From: Bondarzewia mesenterica
Lineage: Eukaryota; Basidiomycota; Agaricomycetes; Russulales; Bondarzewiaceae
DNA length: 22,702 nt
Direction: 5' to 3'
Assembly: GCA_004802705.1 (NCBI GenBank)
Contig: SGPL01000529.1
Coordinates: 1-22,702, forward strand
Below are positions 8,985 through 20,799 of the stretch, in pieces. Both the position numbers and the translations under genes were made by a program. Below the pieces are notes generated by a model. That model did not search any database. It was not told the DNA's origin and was given only the letters and a program-made list of their open reading frames with translations. The first letter of the stretch is position 1; each line of letters begins with the position of its first letter.

Positions 8985-11900
8985 ATGACAGACCTTCTCT
9001 CCAGTTTTGACTTCGACGCTGTTCCTTCCCGCGCTACTGCCCCAACTGAATCCCTCAATTTACATGTTTCTCCCTTGCGCATCCGAATTCATTCGGATCC
9101 CTCTCATGCCTTCGCGACTCCTACCAAACCCAAGTCTACAAAGTGCATCTCAATTCTAAGCACAAAGGCTCAAATGCCTCCTGTCGTGTTCGATGCAGGG
9201 GATGTGAATGCAGAAGAAGAAACCGCCGGATGGGATTGGGATGCCTGTTCGGACTACGTGCCTACGCCACAGAAGCCCAAGCCCAAGTCTCCAACAGCAG
9301 CGACTTCGGAGTGCTACGTTCCCAGCCCCTGCACGCGTTGTACTGTTACAGGTGTCAGGCAAGTCTGGGTAGATCACCTCTATGAAAAGGTCAGTGGCAT
9401 GATTGCACCCAAAACAAACACCGTGTCCGCATCCGCCTGTTGTCTAATGCTTTTGCCTATGCACACCTACTGGCCACTAGCACGTAGACGCCAAAATCGA
9501 ATCTTCTGGAGAAGCGCGCAAAATCATTCTTCGCGACGACTGGGCGGACACCAACATCCATCCGGGTGTGTGAACTTCCTCTTACCATCCGCTGAATTGA
9601 TCTCATCCAGCCTTGCTCCACAGGCGACACGGTCAATATCCTTGGCATATTCACCTTGTCCAGTCCTGACCATTCACCCATTATTATACTTACAAGTTCC
9701 AGCAACCTCCTTATACATCACCCTGACCTCCTTTTGACACCAACGGCCCTCTCATCCGCACCTCACTGCACGCGTCGCCCCATCCTCACTTCACTTCTTC
9801 GCACAACGTCTCCTTCAACCCCTGTTCTTGTTTATGGCAACATTCTGCATGATGTCTTCCAACAATCTCTGCGTTCCGGACGCTGGGACTCGCGATGGAT
9901 AGAAAACAAGGTCGATAGTGCCTTGAATGCCAGTCTGGGAGAGCTATTCAGGGTAGGCGTGAGTGTCGAGACTGCTCGTAGAGAGATCTTGGATCGTGCA
10001 AGGGGCGTCAGTGCGTTTGGGAAGAAATATATCGGCTGTACTCCAAAAGTATGTGTAAAGCTAGTTATGTATGCTATCGCATCCTGATGGACATGCCGCC
10101 GCGCAGCGTGAGGCAATTCTTTCGAACACTCGTGCATCCAAAGATCAAACCTCCCTCCTCGCAATTTCACACCTGCATGACGTCGAAGAAGACATATGGT
10201 CTCCAGCATATGGTCTGAAGGGCAAACTTGATGCCTCTGTGGAAGCTATCATTACTCCTTCAGTCCCTCCATCTACATCTTCTCTATCCTCGTCATCCCG
10301 ACCTGTTCCGTTCGAAATCAAAACGGGCCGCTCAACCGCTGGAATGGAACATCGTGCGCAAACCATGCTTTATACTCTCCTTATGTCCGAGCGATACTGC
10401 GCCCCGGTCGAAGAAGGCTTGCTATACTATACTCAAAGTGAAGAGGTCATCTCCGTTCCCGCCGGACGACACGAAGTACGTGCACTTATTAGAGTTAGAA
10501 ACTCGATTGCCGATTCCATGGCTCGTCGCTTTGAGGAAGGCTACGGCAGTGGAGGGCCTGACGGCACAGGTGATGCCGAGGGTAGCTCATTTTTACCTGA
10601 AACCATTGATGACGAGCGAATTTGCGGGAGATGTTTTGCGCTCGATGCGTGCATGCTCTATCGCAAGGTCAGGATCATTTTTTCTTCGTAGTGTTGTTCT
10701 CACGGTGATCAAAATTTGCCTAGGCTGTGGACAATGTAGAAGATGACACCTCACCCATTGCCGACATCTACGCGCTCAAAACCTCACACCTCACCGCCAC
10801 TCAATCGTCTTTCTTCAAGTCCTGGGAACGTCTCATCGCACTTGAAGAGCACGACATGATACGTTTCCGAAAAGAACTCTGGACACTGGGCGCACGCGAG
10901 CGAGAGGTCAAAGGACGGTGCTTCGCCGACATGGTTCTTGATCTTGCTTCTTCGACTCCCCCAGTGGAATCCGCAAGGGGGCGCGGAATCCATCAATTCA
11001 CCTACAAATTCCGTCGACGCAATGAGGTTGTGGCTGCGGCGGGGAGCCTGTTGAGTGGACACATAAGCATCGGCGACGCCGTGTCTGTGTCGGTTGAGCC
11101 TGACCTCTTGGCTCTCACCCGTGGGTTCGTCCTCGACTTGTCTCCATCGTTTGTCGTCCTCGGAGTCGATCACGAACTAAGTCTCAACACCATTCGCGAG
11201 CGGCTCGACAAACGGTCTCGCTTTCGCCCTGCGTCCATCACAGGCACAGTTTCTCCGAAAGAGGGAGGCGAGATCATATTTCGGATTGACAAGGACGAGC
11301 TCACGGGCGGGATGGGTCGCATCCGAGAGAACCTTGCGCAATTATTCTTTGCAGGTGGAGACGTCGAACGGTTACGGCTCGTCGTCGACCTTGTCCCTCC
11401 TATTTTCAGCCCGCCTTCATCTTCGACTTTACTCGAGTCCGCTCGCGCTTCTCCCCACTGTCGTACCCTCACCTCATCCCTCAATTCCTCTCAGCTCCAA
11501 GCGGTGGAGAAGGTGCTGTGTGCGGAAAATTACGCTTGTATTCTGGGCATGCCTGGCACGGGAAAGACGACGGTCGTGGCGAGCCTGATCAAGGTGCTAG
11601 TCGAGATGGACAAAACGGTGTTATTGAGCAGTTATACACACTCCGCCGTCGATACCATCCTGGCCAAGTTAAAGGGCGCAGATTTCGGGATCCTACGGCT
11701 AGGAAATGTGGACAAGGTTCGTCTGTCCTCGCGCAGAGGTTTCATACTAAGCCTGAAGTCGTCCCGCCTGCACTTCCGAATCGTTCCGTCTTTAGGTGCA
11801 TCCCAACGTTTTCGAATTCACCCTCGCTGCGCGAAAAAAGGCTACCAATATTGAGGAACTGGAGAGACAGCTCATGACTCCACCTGTTGTAGCTACAACA

Positions 11901-13271
11901 GCCCTTTCAATCGATCAGTAAGTGGTCATTTTCATATAAGGAGCAGATGACAACGGTGTCTTCGACCTAGTGAACTCTTTTCACGCCGCACGTTCGACTA
12001 CTGCATTGTCGACGAAGCGTCCCAGATAACTCTCCCGACCTGTCTTGGCCCCCTCCGCTTCGCTGATAAATTCATTCTCGTTGGTGATCACTACCAACTG
12101 TCTCCTCTTGTAAGTGTGCTTTATCTTTATCTTTCTTACTCCACTTGTAGCCTACTGACGATCCATCACCTTATAGGTGCGCAACCGCGACGCACGCAAG
12201 GGTGGCCTCGACGTCTCACTCTTCCGCCGTCTATCTGAAGCTCACCCGCACGCCGTCGTGGATCTCACCGAACAGTACCGGATGAATGAGCACATCATGC
12301 TCTTATCAAATAGGCTCATTTACGGAGACCGATTGCGCTGCGGCTCAGACGAAGTTGCGAAGCAGAGCTTGGTCCTTCCCAATCCGACGTACCTGAAAAC
12401 AATTCATGGTAGATCACTCTGTCTCGAAAAACGCGGCTGTTGGATGCAGGAACTGATGGATGAGAAGTCAGCATTCATTCCTGAACTGCTACCGACCGTC
12501 CAAAATTAACAATGACTGGATTGCAGCTGTAATGCCATATTTGTGGACACAGATCGCATCCCCGCCTTCGAATCCCACGTGGGTGACCTTGTGCACAATG
12601 AAATTGAAGGCGCGCTCGTCCATCAACTTGTGGAGACTCTGTTACGGTGCGGAATACGCGAGGAGCAGCTGGGAGTCATCACCTTATACCGGCAGCAGAT
12701 CAAGCTCCTCTCCCACCTCCTACAAGACCGCACCGGCGTCGAAATTCTTACAGCAGACCGCAGCCAAGGGCGAGATAAAGATTGCATTATCATCTCCATG
12801 GTTCGGTCAAACGACGATGGAAAAGTATGCTGATTTTTTCGCCGATATAATTTCTGGACACTGATTGTAAATTAATGCGCCCTATGTCAGGTTGGCGACC
12901 TAGTCAAAGATTGGCGTCGGATGAACGTTGCTTTCACCCGCGCCCGCTCCAAGCTGATTATCTTCGGCTCGCGCAAGACACTTCAAGCTGCGCCTCTGCT
13001 TGCGAAGTTTCTGGAACTCATGGATAGTCAGGGATGGATATTGCAATTGATTCCAGGTGCCCATCTCCTACACGCGGTGCCACACGTTCCCGAGACGCCT
13101 AGCAAACGCGCGAGGTCGAACACGGTCGGTACCAAGGCTTTGGTGGCGAATGAGGGTTCGGAAAGGGATCATACGTCTTCACGGCCTACGAAGAAGATGA
13201 AGGCGAATAGCGACGATGGTATACTGCGCGGGAGACATATTCTAAAGGATCTAGTAAACGATACCCTGTGA
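8985..13271 (+). CDS. DNA2: DNA replication ATP-dependent helicase/nuclease DNA2
   Basis: Ten exons: 8985-9389, 9481-9565, 9624-10048, 10107-10667, 10724-11716, 11796-11917, 11971-12109, 12177-12466, 12527-12824, 12891-13271. They join in phase to 1232 residues, between human and yeast DNA2 in length. DNA2 trims long Okazaki flaps and resects double-strand breaks. Its RecB-like nuclease shows Asp347 (GLKGKLD) and Glu375/Lys377 (FEIKTGR). The four Fe-S cluster cysteines are about C212 (HCTRR), C478, C481 and C487 ([10 protein letters not shown]). The superfamily 1 helicase has Walker [10 protein letters not shown] (about 767), motif II DEAS (878-881), motif [24 protein letters not shown], and motif [13 protein letters not shown] (about 1118). 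The start is the first Met of an open exon with the expected acidic, poorly conserved N-terminus. The C-terminal tail is basic (KRAR, RPTKKMK), a probable nuclear signal. All key residues are present and I see no break. Confidence 0.95.
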
Positions 13272-13888
13272 ACTAGAACACAAGTCTTGCTTGCATGACA
13301 ATTGTAACAACGGACATGTTTTTGTTTACTTAAGTTAGCATACATACGGTAGAATCTGTTGTATGCCTTCGATGTAATTTTAATAATGCAATTGTTAGTA
13401 GACTTGACCTCAAAGTCAGATGGTCTATGGTTGGTGCTACATAAATATGGTTCCACCGAGACGGCTCAATTCTGCCGTATTTCTATAGCACTTTCAGAGG
13501 TCGGTCCCTGCAAGGTGAGTTCCGTGGTACTTCCAACATCCTGCAGGCACGTAGATAGAGATAATTGAATTCAGTAGTACGACTTTGTTTATACTCCCGG
13601 ATATACAGCGAAACTCTCGGCATCTACGGTTACGCATATGTACCTTGAGCAGAAGAAATTCGGTGCGGCATTGATATTCACAGCGTCCGTGGTTCCACAA
13701 AATGCTCAAAATGGGTACATAAGAACGATACGTACCTCCGAGAATTCTATCGGAGTCTAACCTTCAACCACGCTCTGTACTCCAGCATTAAGAATGTACA
13801 AAAAACTGTTATACAGAGATGCTTGTTAATTCGTCATACATGATGCACAATCTCAAAACTCCACGGCTTCGTGCCTCAGCGTTCAAGC
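13272..13888. other. Convergent intergenic region between DNA2 and ULA1
   Basis: Two genes end towards each other here, so the 617 bases should hold both 3' untranslated regions. I see no coding pattern, repeat or RNA gene. The short ORFs in it lack family features. The sequence is A/T-rich, as usual for fungal 3' ends. Confidence 0.5.
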
Positions 13889-15769
13889 TCAAGTCCCAAT
13901 GACACCAGTCCAGGTATCGACCAGATCCGCGACGCAGTAGCCATTGATAGGTACATACTGCTTCGTGATTATCTTGATAGCCTCCTGCGCCACAAGTCCA
14001 CCCATGAACGCCGCGACATTCGGTAGGTCAGCGGTTGGCGCGCGGACACTGACGTGTAGCATCCATAAGTATGGGTGAAGAAGGCCGTAAGAACGGTCAC
14101 GCTCACATTTCACCGATCGCGTCCTCGAGCGCTTTCTCGGGCAGCTCGATGGTACCAGCCAAAATCTTCACGTGGTGCATCAACGCATCGACGGTAGGTG
14201 GTATGTCTTGATGTGCGGCATTGAATGCAGAGAGCGCAGAGAGCGCCAAATGTGTCGCGGTCTCACGTGGAGCCATCATGACCGCACTCGCTATTCTCCC
14301 GTGAGCACCAGGGAACACGATCGCGGGAGAATGCTCACCTAACGCTTCAGTATCTCGATCGAGATCTCCCCATCTCCGTCCCTTCAACGACTTCAGCCCA
14401 TGTGCATTCCTCACGAACGTCTCCACCAACCCTTCATCCACGGGAATCTGCACCAATCCTCTGAAGACCCCGCGCTCGTGTTCCGCCCTCGTCTTGTACA
14501 GGTTCTGCAAGTGAACATAATTCTTCGTGTCAGCCTTCATGTCCGGCAACGTGCTCGTGAGCGGGAGCGTGTACGGAGGCTGAAGAGAAAATTGACGGAG
14601 AGCAGAGAGGAGGTGGAGGAATACAGGGGAGGACGGTGTGAGGGAGTCAAGGATGGGGTCGCGCAGGAGCTCAGCAATTTCAGATGGAACGGTGGTCTCG
14701 GTCAAAACGCGGTAGGCTTGTTGTTCAGCCTCTTCGAAATTCTCTTCGTCGAGTCTCATCTTCATCGCGGCGATGAATTGTTGGAACGCTTTTTTATCAG
14801 AGAACTTGGGCGGGATCCCGTCGTGCTACGGTGCACATAATAAGACCAATAAACATGGCAGACTAATCGGAGGGAGGGGAGGCTCACAGATTTCTTCCAG
14901 TCTTCGAGGGCACGGACGAGGATGACTATGTATGGGATGTGCCCGTGGTCTGTCGGGTCCATGCCCGCGAAGTCGAGAGAAGTGGCGTGCTCAAGGAGTG
15001 CAGGGAATGGTTTGTCTATGCGCAGTGAAGGTGCGGTCTCGGTATGACTCTCGATAACTGGGTCCTAGATTAGTCACTTATAATTGCATTATTTCGCTCA
15101 CTCACCATCATGTTCATGATACTGGATGAAAAACTCCGCGAGAAAGCCAGCTGATCGCACGACGATCAGTGATGGGTATGTGCGTTCCGACCAAAGCAAC
15201 GATGACAGCTTTTGCAGGAGATCTAGATGAAGATTGTGTGCGATGACAAGGGAAAAGGACGTGATATACGACGGATCGTTAGCTATGATGTCCGCAATGT
15301 TCGCAGTATTCGCCCAGCCTTCAACACTATCGTTGAGCTCAGACAGCAGCCGCACCGCCTCTTCTGCACGCGATTTTCCTATGCTGTCGTGGCCTTCAAA
15401 GAAGAAGTTGTTGCCTGCATCTTCTGGCGTCACGGTTTGATGGTCCACGATTGTGAAATGACCGATCCCAGGCAAGACGAGGTTTTTGAGGATAGATGTG
15501 GATGTAGCAGACGCAGAGATTACCAGGATGCGCGATGTTTCTAAAGCAGCCTGACCGCTCGCAGCCCATAGTCTGCAAAGATGAATTTTGTGCGTGTCGG
15601 ATGGGACGGTCGGATGACATACCGTAGCTGGCGATCATACCGCCGCGTCTTCTTGTCCGGCTGAGACCTACGAAAATATTTATTGTGAGGTACAGATCTT
15701 TAAGGGCAGCATCGCATACTGTATCACAGTAGTTGCAGACTCTATGTCCCGAGACTCTCCTGGCGCCAT
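13889..15769 (-). CDS. ULA1: NEDD8-activating enzyme E1 regulatory subunit (ULA1/APPBP1)
   Basis: Six exons on the minus strand: 15769-15720, 15667-15623, 15572-15106, 15057-14888, 14825-14107, 14048-13889. They join in phase to 536 residues, close to human APPBP1. With UBA3 this subunit forms the E1 that adenylates NEDD8 for conjugation to cullins. Signature blocks: RRYDRQLRLWAASGQ near the start, ILKNLVLPGIGHFTIVDHQ, EDAGNNFFFE, IGKSRAEEA, AFMGGLVAQEAIKIITKQYV, and the C-terminal ADLVDTWTGVIGT. The nucleotide loop is ISASATSTSI instead of GxGxxG, as expected for the subunit that does not bind ATP. The start at 15769 gives a short N-terminus spliced to QPDKKTRRYD. The 15058-15105 acceptor was chosen because only CCCAG|TT restores FFIQYHEHDVIESHTETAPS. 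The gene is intact. Confidence 0.93.
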
Positions 15770-16109
15770 GTCGAGGATGCACTCGACGATGTCAAGGCTC
15801 AAGGTCACCAAAGTACCGCCGCGTACTCCGAGTCTATATCCATGTGTGATTATGTAAAAGAAAACTCCATCAGTCGACTACACCTGACTACACCCAGGGG
15901 CTAGCACGCACCTAGTCTCCCTTTGCCTTCTACATAGAATACAGTACTGTGAGTACAATGCAAGCTCAAGCCCAGTCCTGTGCATTTCGCCTGTCCTGCC
16001 TCGATCATCCTCATCGTGTATTCTCTTTCCTACTGTTTTTCCTGACGAGTCTCTTGCAGATGCCGCCGAAACAGTGCAGTTGCAGGGGGCGTCTGAAATA
16101 CACCTTTCA
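15770..16109. other. Spacer upstream of ULA1 and the BTB pseudogene
   Basis: The region lies between the ULA1 start and the first recognisable BTB relic, which point away from each other. It probably contains the ULA1 promoter and the lost 5' end of the BTB copy. No clear regulatory site or gene is visible. The plus-strand ORF from 15949 has no family signature. Confidence 0.4.
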
Positions 16110-17026
16110 ACGGGTCACCGTTTCACAACTCTCGCGCAGACATCTATGATCCTCCGATCAAGTCGACTTCGTGCTTTCAATAGAATTCTATCATTCGTCT
16201 CCCCATTCATGCAAAGCATGCTCAACCTTGTGTAGCCAAGCACAAAGTCTGACGGCCGGAGCAGCGCTGCCAACGAGACGAAGGCCGGATTGCCATTATG
16301 TCTCAGAGCATTCTGGCACACTTGACATTCTACTACGTGCGTGTTATCCCCACCAATTGCTGAGATCTGGGAGCCAGGAAGTGGGACTTGACTCTAACTC
16401 CGTCGGTCCTTGAAGCGTTGCGCAAATACGAGATTGACTTGTTTTCGCAGACTTTACGGATGGCGATTCCCTTGGCGTGTACCTCATCTCCTGTCGTTAT
16501 GGATTCCCCGACGCTGCAGAAATAGCAGCTTGTATCTCGCTTGAGCGACCATTCTTCTTTTTTCGTTCATCCGGGCTGCACTCTATTACTGGTGAGTAGT
16601 AGCCCTTTGCTTGCCTGCGGCATCGGCATGACTGCGGGGTCGCAGCTCACTCTGTGGCGTTGTCAACAAAATGTACCTCTTGCTCCGGTACACTTACCCC
16701 ATCTGCTGCTGCTTGAGTCACTGTGTCAATATGTGTCTGGCAGAAATTGATGGGCACCGCCCATTATGTGGGATTATTTCTTTCGCAGCGCGCACTATTC
16801 TGAAGGATCAAGAAATGGTCTATCAGGAGGACGTTTTGATACTTCCCGCTCAGAGTCATGAGCAATGCAGGCAGGACGGGTGGGCGGCTTGACGAAGTTT
16901 ACAAGATTCGCCGTTGAAGTAAAGAAGGCCATCTGGGCAGTGAGTTCATTTGCATCGCATTTTGGTTCCATGCGAAGCTGATATGATTCATAGGTTCCAG
17001 TTTCCCGACTTTCAAGAACATGGTAG
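16110..17026 (+). pseudogene. BTB/POZ-domain protein pseudogene (paralogue of the next two genes)
   Basis: Pieces of the neighbouring BTB proteins can be traced in order through different frames. PFHNSRADI matches PFNDPRADI. ILSFVSPFMQSML matches ILSLASPFFQTMF. TLDILLRACYP matches TLDFLLRSCYP. Then come a LEALRKYEIDLF-like stretch, DSLGVYLISCRYGFPDAAE, LERPFFFFRSSGLHSITGE and RHRHDCGVAAHSVA. The end of the body, RFAVEVKKAIWA, is followed by an intron at 16940-16993 and a short last exon VPVSRLSRTW with TAG at 17024-17026. That intron and the VP after it match the end of the 17578 gene. At least three frameshifts and several stops break it. The 5' limit is uncertain. Confidence 0.82.
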
Positions 17027-17577
17027 TGATGAACGCATGGCTCCCGTATATCAATCGTTTATATGCCACCAACAAGTTCTATTTCGTTGTGCACTGCTTG
17101 TCTTCCGTGTTCACGAGGATTGCGCACATTGAAACGCGTTATGTGTTAACTTAACACTATCTGCTTCGCAGATGTTGGTTATTGCTTTACACACTTTTTT
17201 TTTTCATTCTTTTAATTTTCTGACTGGTTGTAGAACGCACTGTGGATTCAAAGTCTTCCTTAGCGTCGCCGTCCGTATTTTCGCACGAGTTTCTCCGTCT
17301 CTGATACGCAAAATTTGCCTATCGCAAATCGAACTCAATCCAGTACTCGTTTTTTAAAACACGGTGCCTGAATTCTACGACACTCAGTGGGTCAAACACG
17401 ACTGATCATATGCCATCGATGCGAGTCACCCTTGTGACCTTCTCAGGCCTCGAGACCAAAGGTGCCCTTCAGGCAGCAGAAGCGTCAAATACTGCGCAGC
17501 TGTGAACTCCCACATTGCCCACATCTCCCCTCTTACCACCCCAATCATCCTCAGCCCACTAACTTTCAAAGTATCCA
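17027..17577. other. Spacer upstream of the first intact BTB gene
   Basis: No gene is visible in these 551 bases. A T/A run near 17203-17220 and a C/T-rich stretch just before the start (about 17500-17560) fit a fungal promoter. No TATA box is certain. Confidence 0.4.
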
Positions 17578-18558
17578 ATGTCTGATACAAAGGCCGTCGA
17601 CAAACCGGAGCTCATAGAGCCCAAATCGCCGTTTGACGACCCCTATGCCGACATCATCTTACGGTCATGCGATGGCGCAGACTTCCGCGTCTACAAAACC
17701 ATTCTATCACTTGCGTCTCCATTTTTCCAGACAATGTTCAGTCTTCCTGGAGGCAATGGAAAAGGCAGCGCTGGTGGCGAGCTGAAGGATGGGTTACCAG
17801 TCATCTCCCTCTTCGAAGACTTTCGCACGTTGGACTTTTTGCTGCGCTCGTGTTACCCTCGTCGGTCACCCAAACCCGAAGATCTGGACTTGGAAGGCAT
17901 CGGTTTGATTCTCGATGCGTTGCAGAAGTATGAGATAGACGCATTCGATGAGTTGGGGGAATCGCTGTTGCGGGATTTGATCGATGAAGATCCAGTCGGT
18001 GTATTTTTCATAGCCCACTCGCATGGCCTGGAGGACGTTGCTCGGATGGCAGCCAAATGGTCGCTGAAGCGACCATTCCTATTCTCTCGTTCCTCCCAGT
18101 TCCGCTACATGACCGCAGACCAACTTTATGATTTCTTGCAGTACCGGCACGACTGCGGTGTCGCGGCTAGCGCTGTCACTACATCATCCATGGACTGGAT
18201 CTCCAACTGCTCTGATACCGTCACCAACTACAGATCGGCGTGCAAGAAGTGTTATGGCGCTCTCGAGACCCGTTGTTACAACTACTATGCACCTAAATTT
18301 GTATTGGAATACCTTTCTCGTGCGGGCCCAGCCTTGAAAGACCAGCCCCACGAAGACGTGATTTTTCGCGATGGCATATATCCAACATCTTTTGGGAGTT
18401 GCACGGATTGCAGGACAGACAGGGGAACTGGCATGATTCGCTTCTGCCAACTGTTTGCTGACGAAATCAAACGGGTCGTTGCCGCGGTATGTCTTCGTGT
18501 TTCTTTTATGCTCACATTCCAACCCCGTGCATTTTAGGTCCCGCTACCCTCGTTATGA
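17578..18558 (+). CDS. BTB/POZ domain protein, tandem copy 1
   Basis: An N-terminal BTB/POZ fold is seen from about residue 20: DDPYADIILRSCDGADFRVY, KTILSLASPFFQTMF and TLDFLLRSCYP, followed by a helical region (ALQKYEIDAFDELGE, VARMAAKWSLKRPF). The C-terminal part carries CKKCYG and SCTDC, cysteine pairs shared with its relatives. BTB domains mediate dimerisation and often bind CUL3 as substrate adaptors; this subfamily has no known role that I can name. I join 17578-18486 to 18538-18558 across a 51-nt GTATGT...TTTTAG intron, giving 309 residues ending AAVPLPSL. The pseudogene upstream supports this join. Without splicing the frame would instead run to a TAG at 18535-18537. The start follows a C/T-rich leader. 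Confidence 0.87.
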
Positions 18559-19506
18559 TGTTCTGTATTTTCTTCACATATCACGCGCATATATCCCTTC
18601 CTTATCGTCGGTCGATCTGGTTTGCGTCTCCTTCTCGTTGCAGTCGCAGTGTTCGTGTTTACTCGACTCATGATTTTTTGATAGGTTAGCTACAGTCTGG
18701 TCTTGCTCTCGCAGTAGCCTTCTTTCTCGGTTCGTTTAGTCTTCCTGAATCTCACCTTGCTTTGATGTACTATTCTTCTGATGGGCTGGCAGACTGTTCG
18801 AATCGTAGGATTTCTACGTAGTGGGTTGCGCAACGGTCTCTTCTGTTTGTACCATGTGTGCGTGCAGCAGCAGCTTCTGAATTGATGTCTAACGCGGTTA
18901 TTTACTTATCATTGGCGCAATAACTGAATGACGCTATGCATGCAGCTTGATCATTGGATGTCATTCAGATATCACTTTACGGTCGTCTGCACTCGACACT
19001 ACTGCCGCCCACATTTGGGCCAAGGACGTCTCATTGCTCTGAGTGATTCTGCTTTTGGAGCTTTGATTATCGTCCCACCAGACCCTGGTATCATGATAGC
19101 GTCATTGAGCAGTCTGTGTACGTCGTTTTTGGTCATAACTGTGCTGCGCAGTTCGACACTGCGGGAGTCTGGTTTGCTTTTCGAAGTATGTCCACGTGAA
19201 GTTCTATGGTCTTACAATTTCTGTCTCGCCGCTGCTGGCTTCGAGGTGAGTATTTATTACGTTGTCCCTCCTCAAGCACAGTCGTCTTCTGGTTCGAATG
19301 CCGCAGTCCTCAAGAAGTTCAGATTTTATAAATTGGACTCTGCCACCCACATTGACACCAACCCCCATCCACCTGCTCTCGCTAACTACCCATCCTCACA
19401 GCATAATCATTTGAGAATCTGCAGGCCATACTATCTGTCCCCTCTACCCACCTCTATCATTTCCCTTCTTTCAAGTCATTCTACCCACTTTCCATCGTAG
19501 AGCGCA
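18559..19506. other. Spacer between the two intact BTB genes
   Basis: The first half is probably the 3' region of BTB copy 1 and the second half the promoter of copy 2. A TATA-like TTTATAAAT lies at about 19325-19333, with C/T-rich DNA after it up to the start at 19507. A 190-residue plus-strand ORF (18928-19500) crosses this promoter. It has no recognisable family and is better explained as chance. Confidence 0.45.
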
Positions 19507-20634
19507 ATGTCCAGCGATTCTGCTGCTGCTCCGGAGTCACGTCCTAAAGCGTCTAGTCCCCCTGCTCCCCAGTCCAATGCATCTCGCATTCACGATGCTG
19601 AGGCACCATTTAACGACCCGAGAGCAGACATTATCCTCCGCTCCTGTGATCACGTCGATTTCCGCGTCTACAAAACCGTTCTTTCGCTCGCATCGCCATT
19701 CTTTGAGACTATGTTCGCACTTCCTGAACCCGCAAGTTCTGCGGATGGTGAATGCGATGAGCGCAAGGATAATGCTATTGTCATCCCAGTTGCCGAGAAG
19801 TCACACACACTTGATATCTTGTTGCTCTCCTGCTACCCCCGACATCCTCCCGTCATTACGGGGCTCCATGAGATTCGAGAGGTTCTCGAAGCTGCTCAGA
19901 AGTATGAGATCGGATGCTTCAATCACATTGCAGAGGCTACACTCCGAACCCTCATCAAGGGCGACCCAATCGGTGTATATTCCGTGGCCTGTGGGTTTGG
20001 GTTTGTCAAGGTAGCTGCTGCGTCCGCCAGGTGGACCTTGCAGCAGCCCTTGATGACCTTCTCCTCTACGGAGGTTCGTCACATAACCGGCGAACAATAC
20101 CACAACCTATTGCAATACCATCGTGCATGTGGTGTTGCGTCCAAAAATGTTCCTGCAACAAGGCACTGGTTCATCTCATGCAATGATACTCTTACCGAAC
20201 ATCCGCGTTGCTCGTCCGGATGTTATGTTAACCGCGGCGGCTGGAATGCACCTCAGTTTTTATGGGACTATCTTGAACGAGTGGGGAGGACTTTGAAGGA
20301 AAAACCATGTGGTGCAGTTGTCACGTCCGACGATAACATTGTTCCAGCTTCGTGCTTGACAACATGCCAGCATTCAAATTACAACAACAACAAGAACGTC
20401 GTCGATCTCAGGAATGGTCTGAACAAATTCTGCCGACCTTTTGCGGCAGAAATTGATAGGGTTATCGCTGAGGTTCGTTTTTCGTGTCTTGTAGCTTTCG
20501 CAGACTTTTTTTTGTTCATTTTTTCCGTATTGTTTCTGGTATATACAGTGTTTTGGACATACCGACAGCGCGCGAGATGGGGTGTGGTATCTGACCAGGC
20601 AAGAGCATTGATATTTGTAAAAAAATCATGGTAA
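19507..20634 (+). CDS. BTB/POZ domain protein, tandem copy 2
   Basis: This is a paralogue of the 17578 gene, on the same strand 950 bases downstream. A Ser/Ala/Pro-rich leader precedes the BTB domain: FNDPRADIILRSCDHVDFRV, YKTVLSLASPFFETMF, TLDILLLSCYPRHPP, AQKYEIGCFNHIAEATL. The C-terminal half repeats the family pattern (QYHRACGVAS, CSSGCY, FCRPFAAEIDRVIAE). The conserved body ends at 20472, just before a GT (20473). In both relatives an intron starts at this place, so the true end is probably a short spliced exon. Acceptors at 20548 (stop 20609-20611) and 20691 (an exon starting VKP) are both possible. The given end is the unspliced stop. The hydrophobic tail in that read-through is translation of a T-rich intron and should not be taken as a membrane segment. 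Confidence 0.8.
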   Translation: MSSDSAAAPESRPKASSPPAPQSNASRIHDAEAPFNDPRADIILRSCDHVDFRVYKTVLSLASPFFETMFALPEPASSADGECDERKDNAIVIPVAEKSHTLDILLLSCYPRHPPVITGLHEIREVLEAAQKYEIGCFNHIAEATLRTLIKGDPIGVYSVACGFGFVKVAAASARWTLQQPLMTFSSTEVRHITGEQYHNLLQYHRACGVASKNVPATRHWFISCNDTLTEHPRCSSGCYVNRGGWNAPQFLWDYLERVGRTLKEKPCGAVVTSDDNIVPASCLTTCQHSNYNNNKNVVDLRNGLNKFCRPFAAEIDRVIAEVRFSCLVAFADFFLFIFSVLFLVYTVFWTYRQRARWGVVSDQARALIFVKKSW

Positions 20635-20799
20635 GTAACAATTCGTTCAAGTTCCACCTTGCTCCCACTGCCATCATGTTGTACGCTCCAGGTCAAACCT
20701 CGAACTCTTTGTAATTAAAGGTTGTCACAGAAAGTGGTCAGCGGGGCAGTCGCGCAAATCAAGGGAACGGGAACGGCATTGCGCACCTCTAGCTTTGTT

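Noticed and set aside
18928..19500. A 190-residue ORF upstream of BTB copy 2
   Set aside because: It crosses a TATA-like site and the C/T-rich leader of the next gene, has no recognisable domain, and its composition looks like translated promoter DNA.
20473..20634. A C-terminal transmembrane segment in BTB copy 2
   Set aside because: The hydrophobic residues come from T-rich DNA after a conserved intron donor; the relatives are spliced here.
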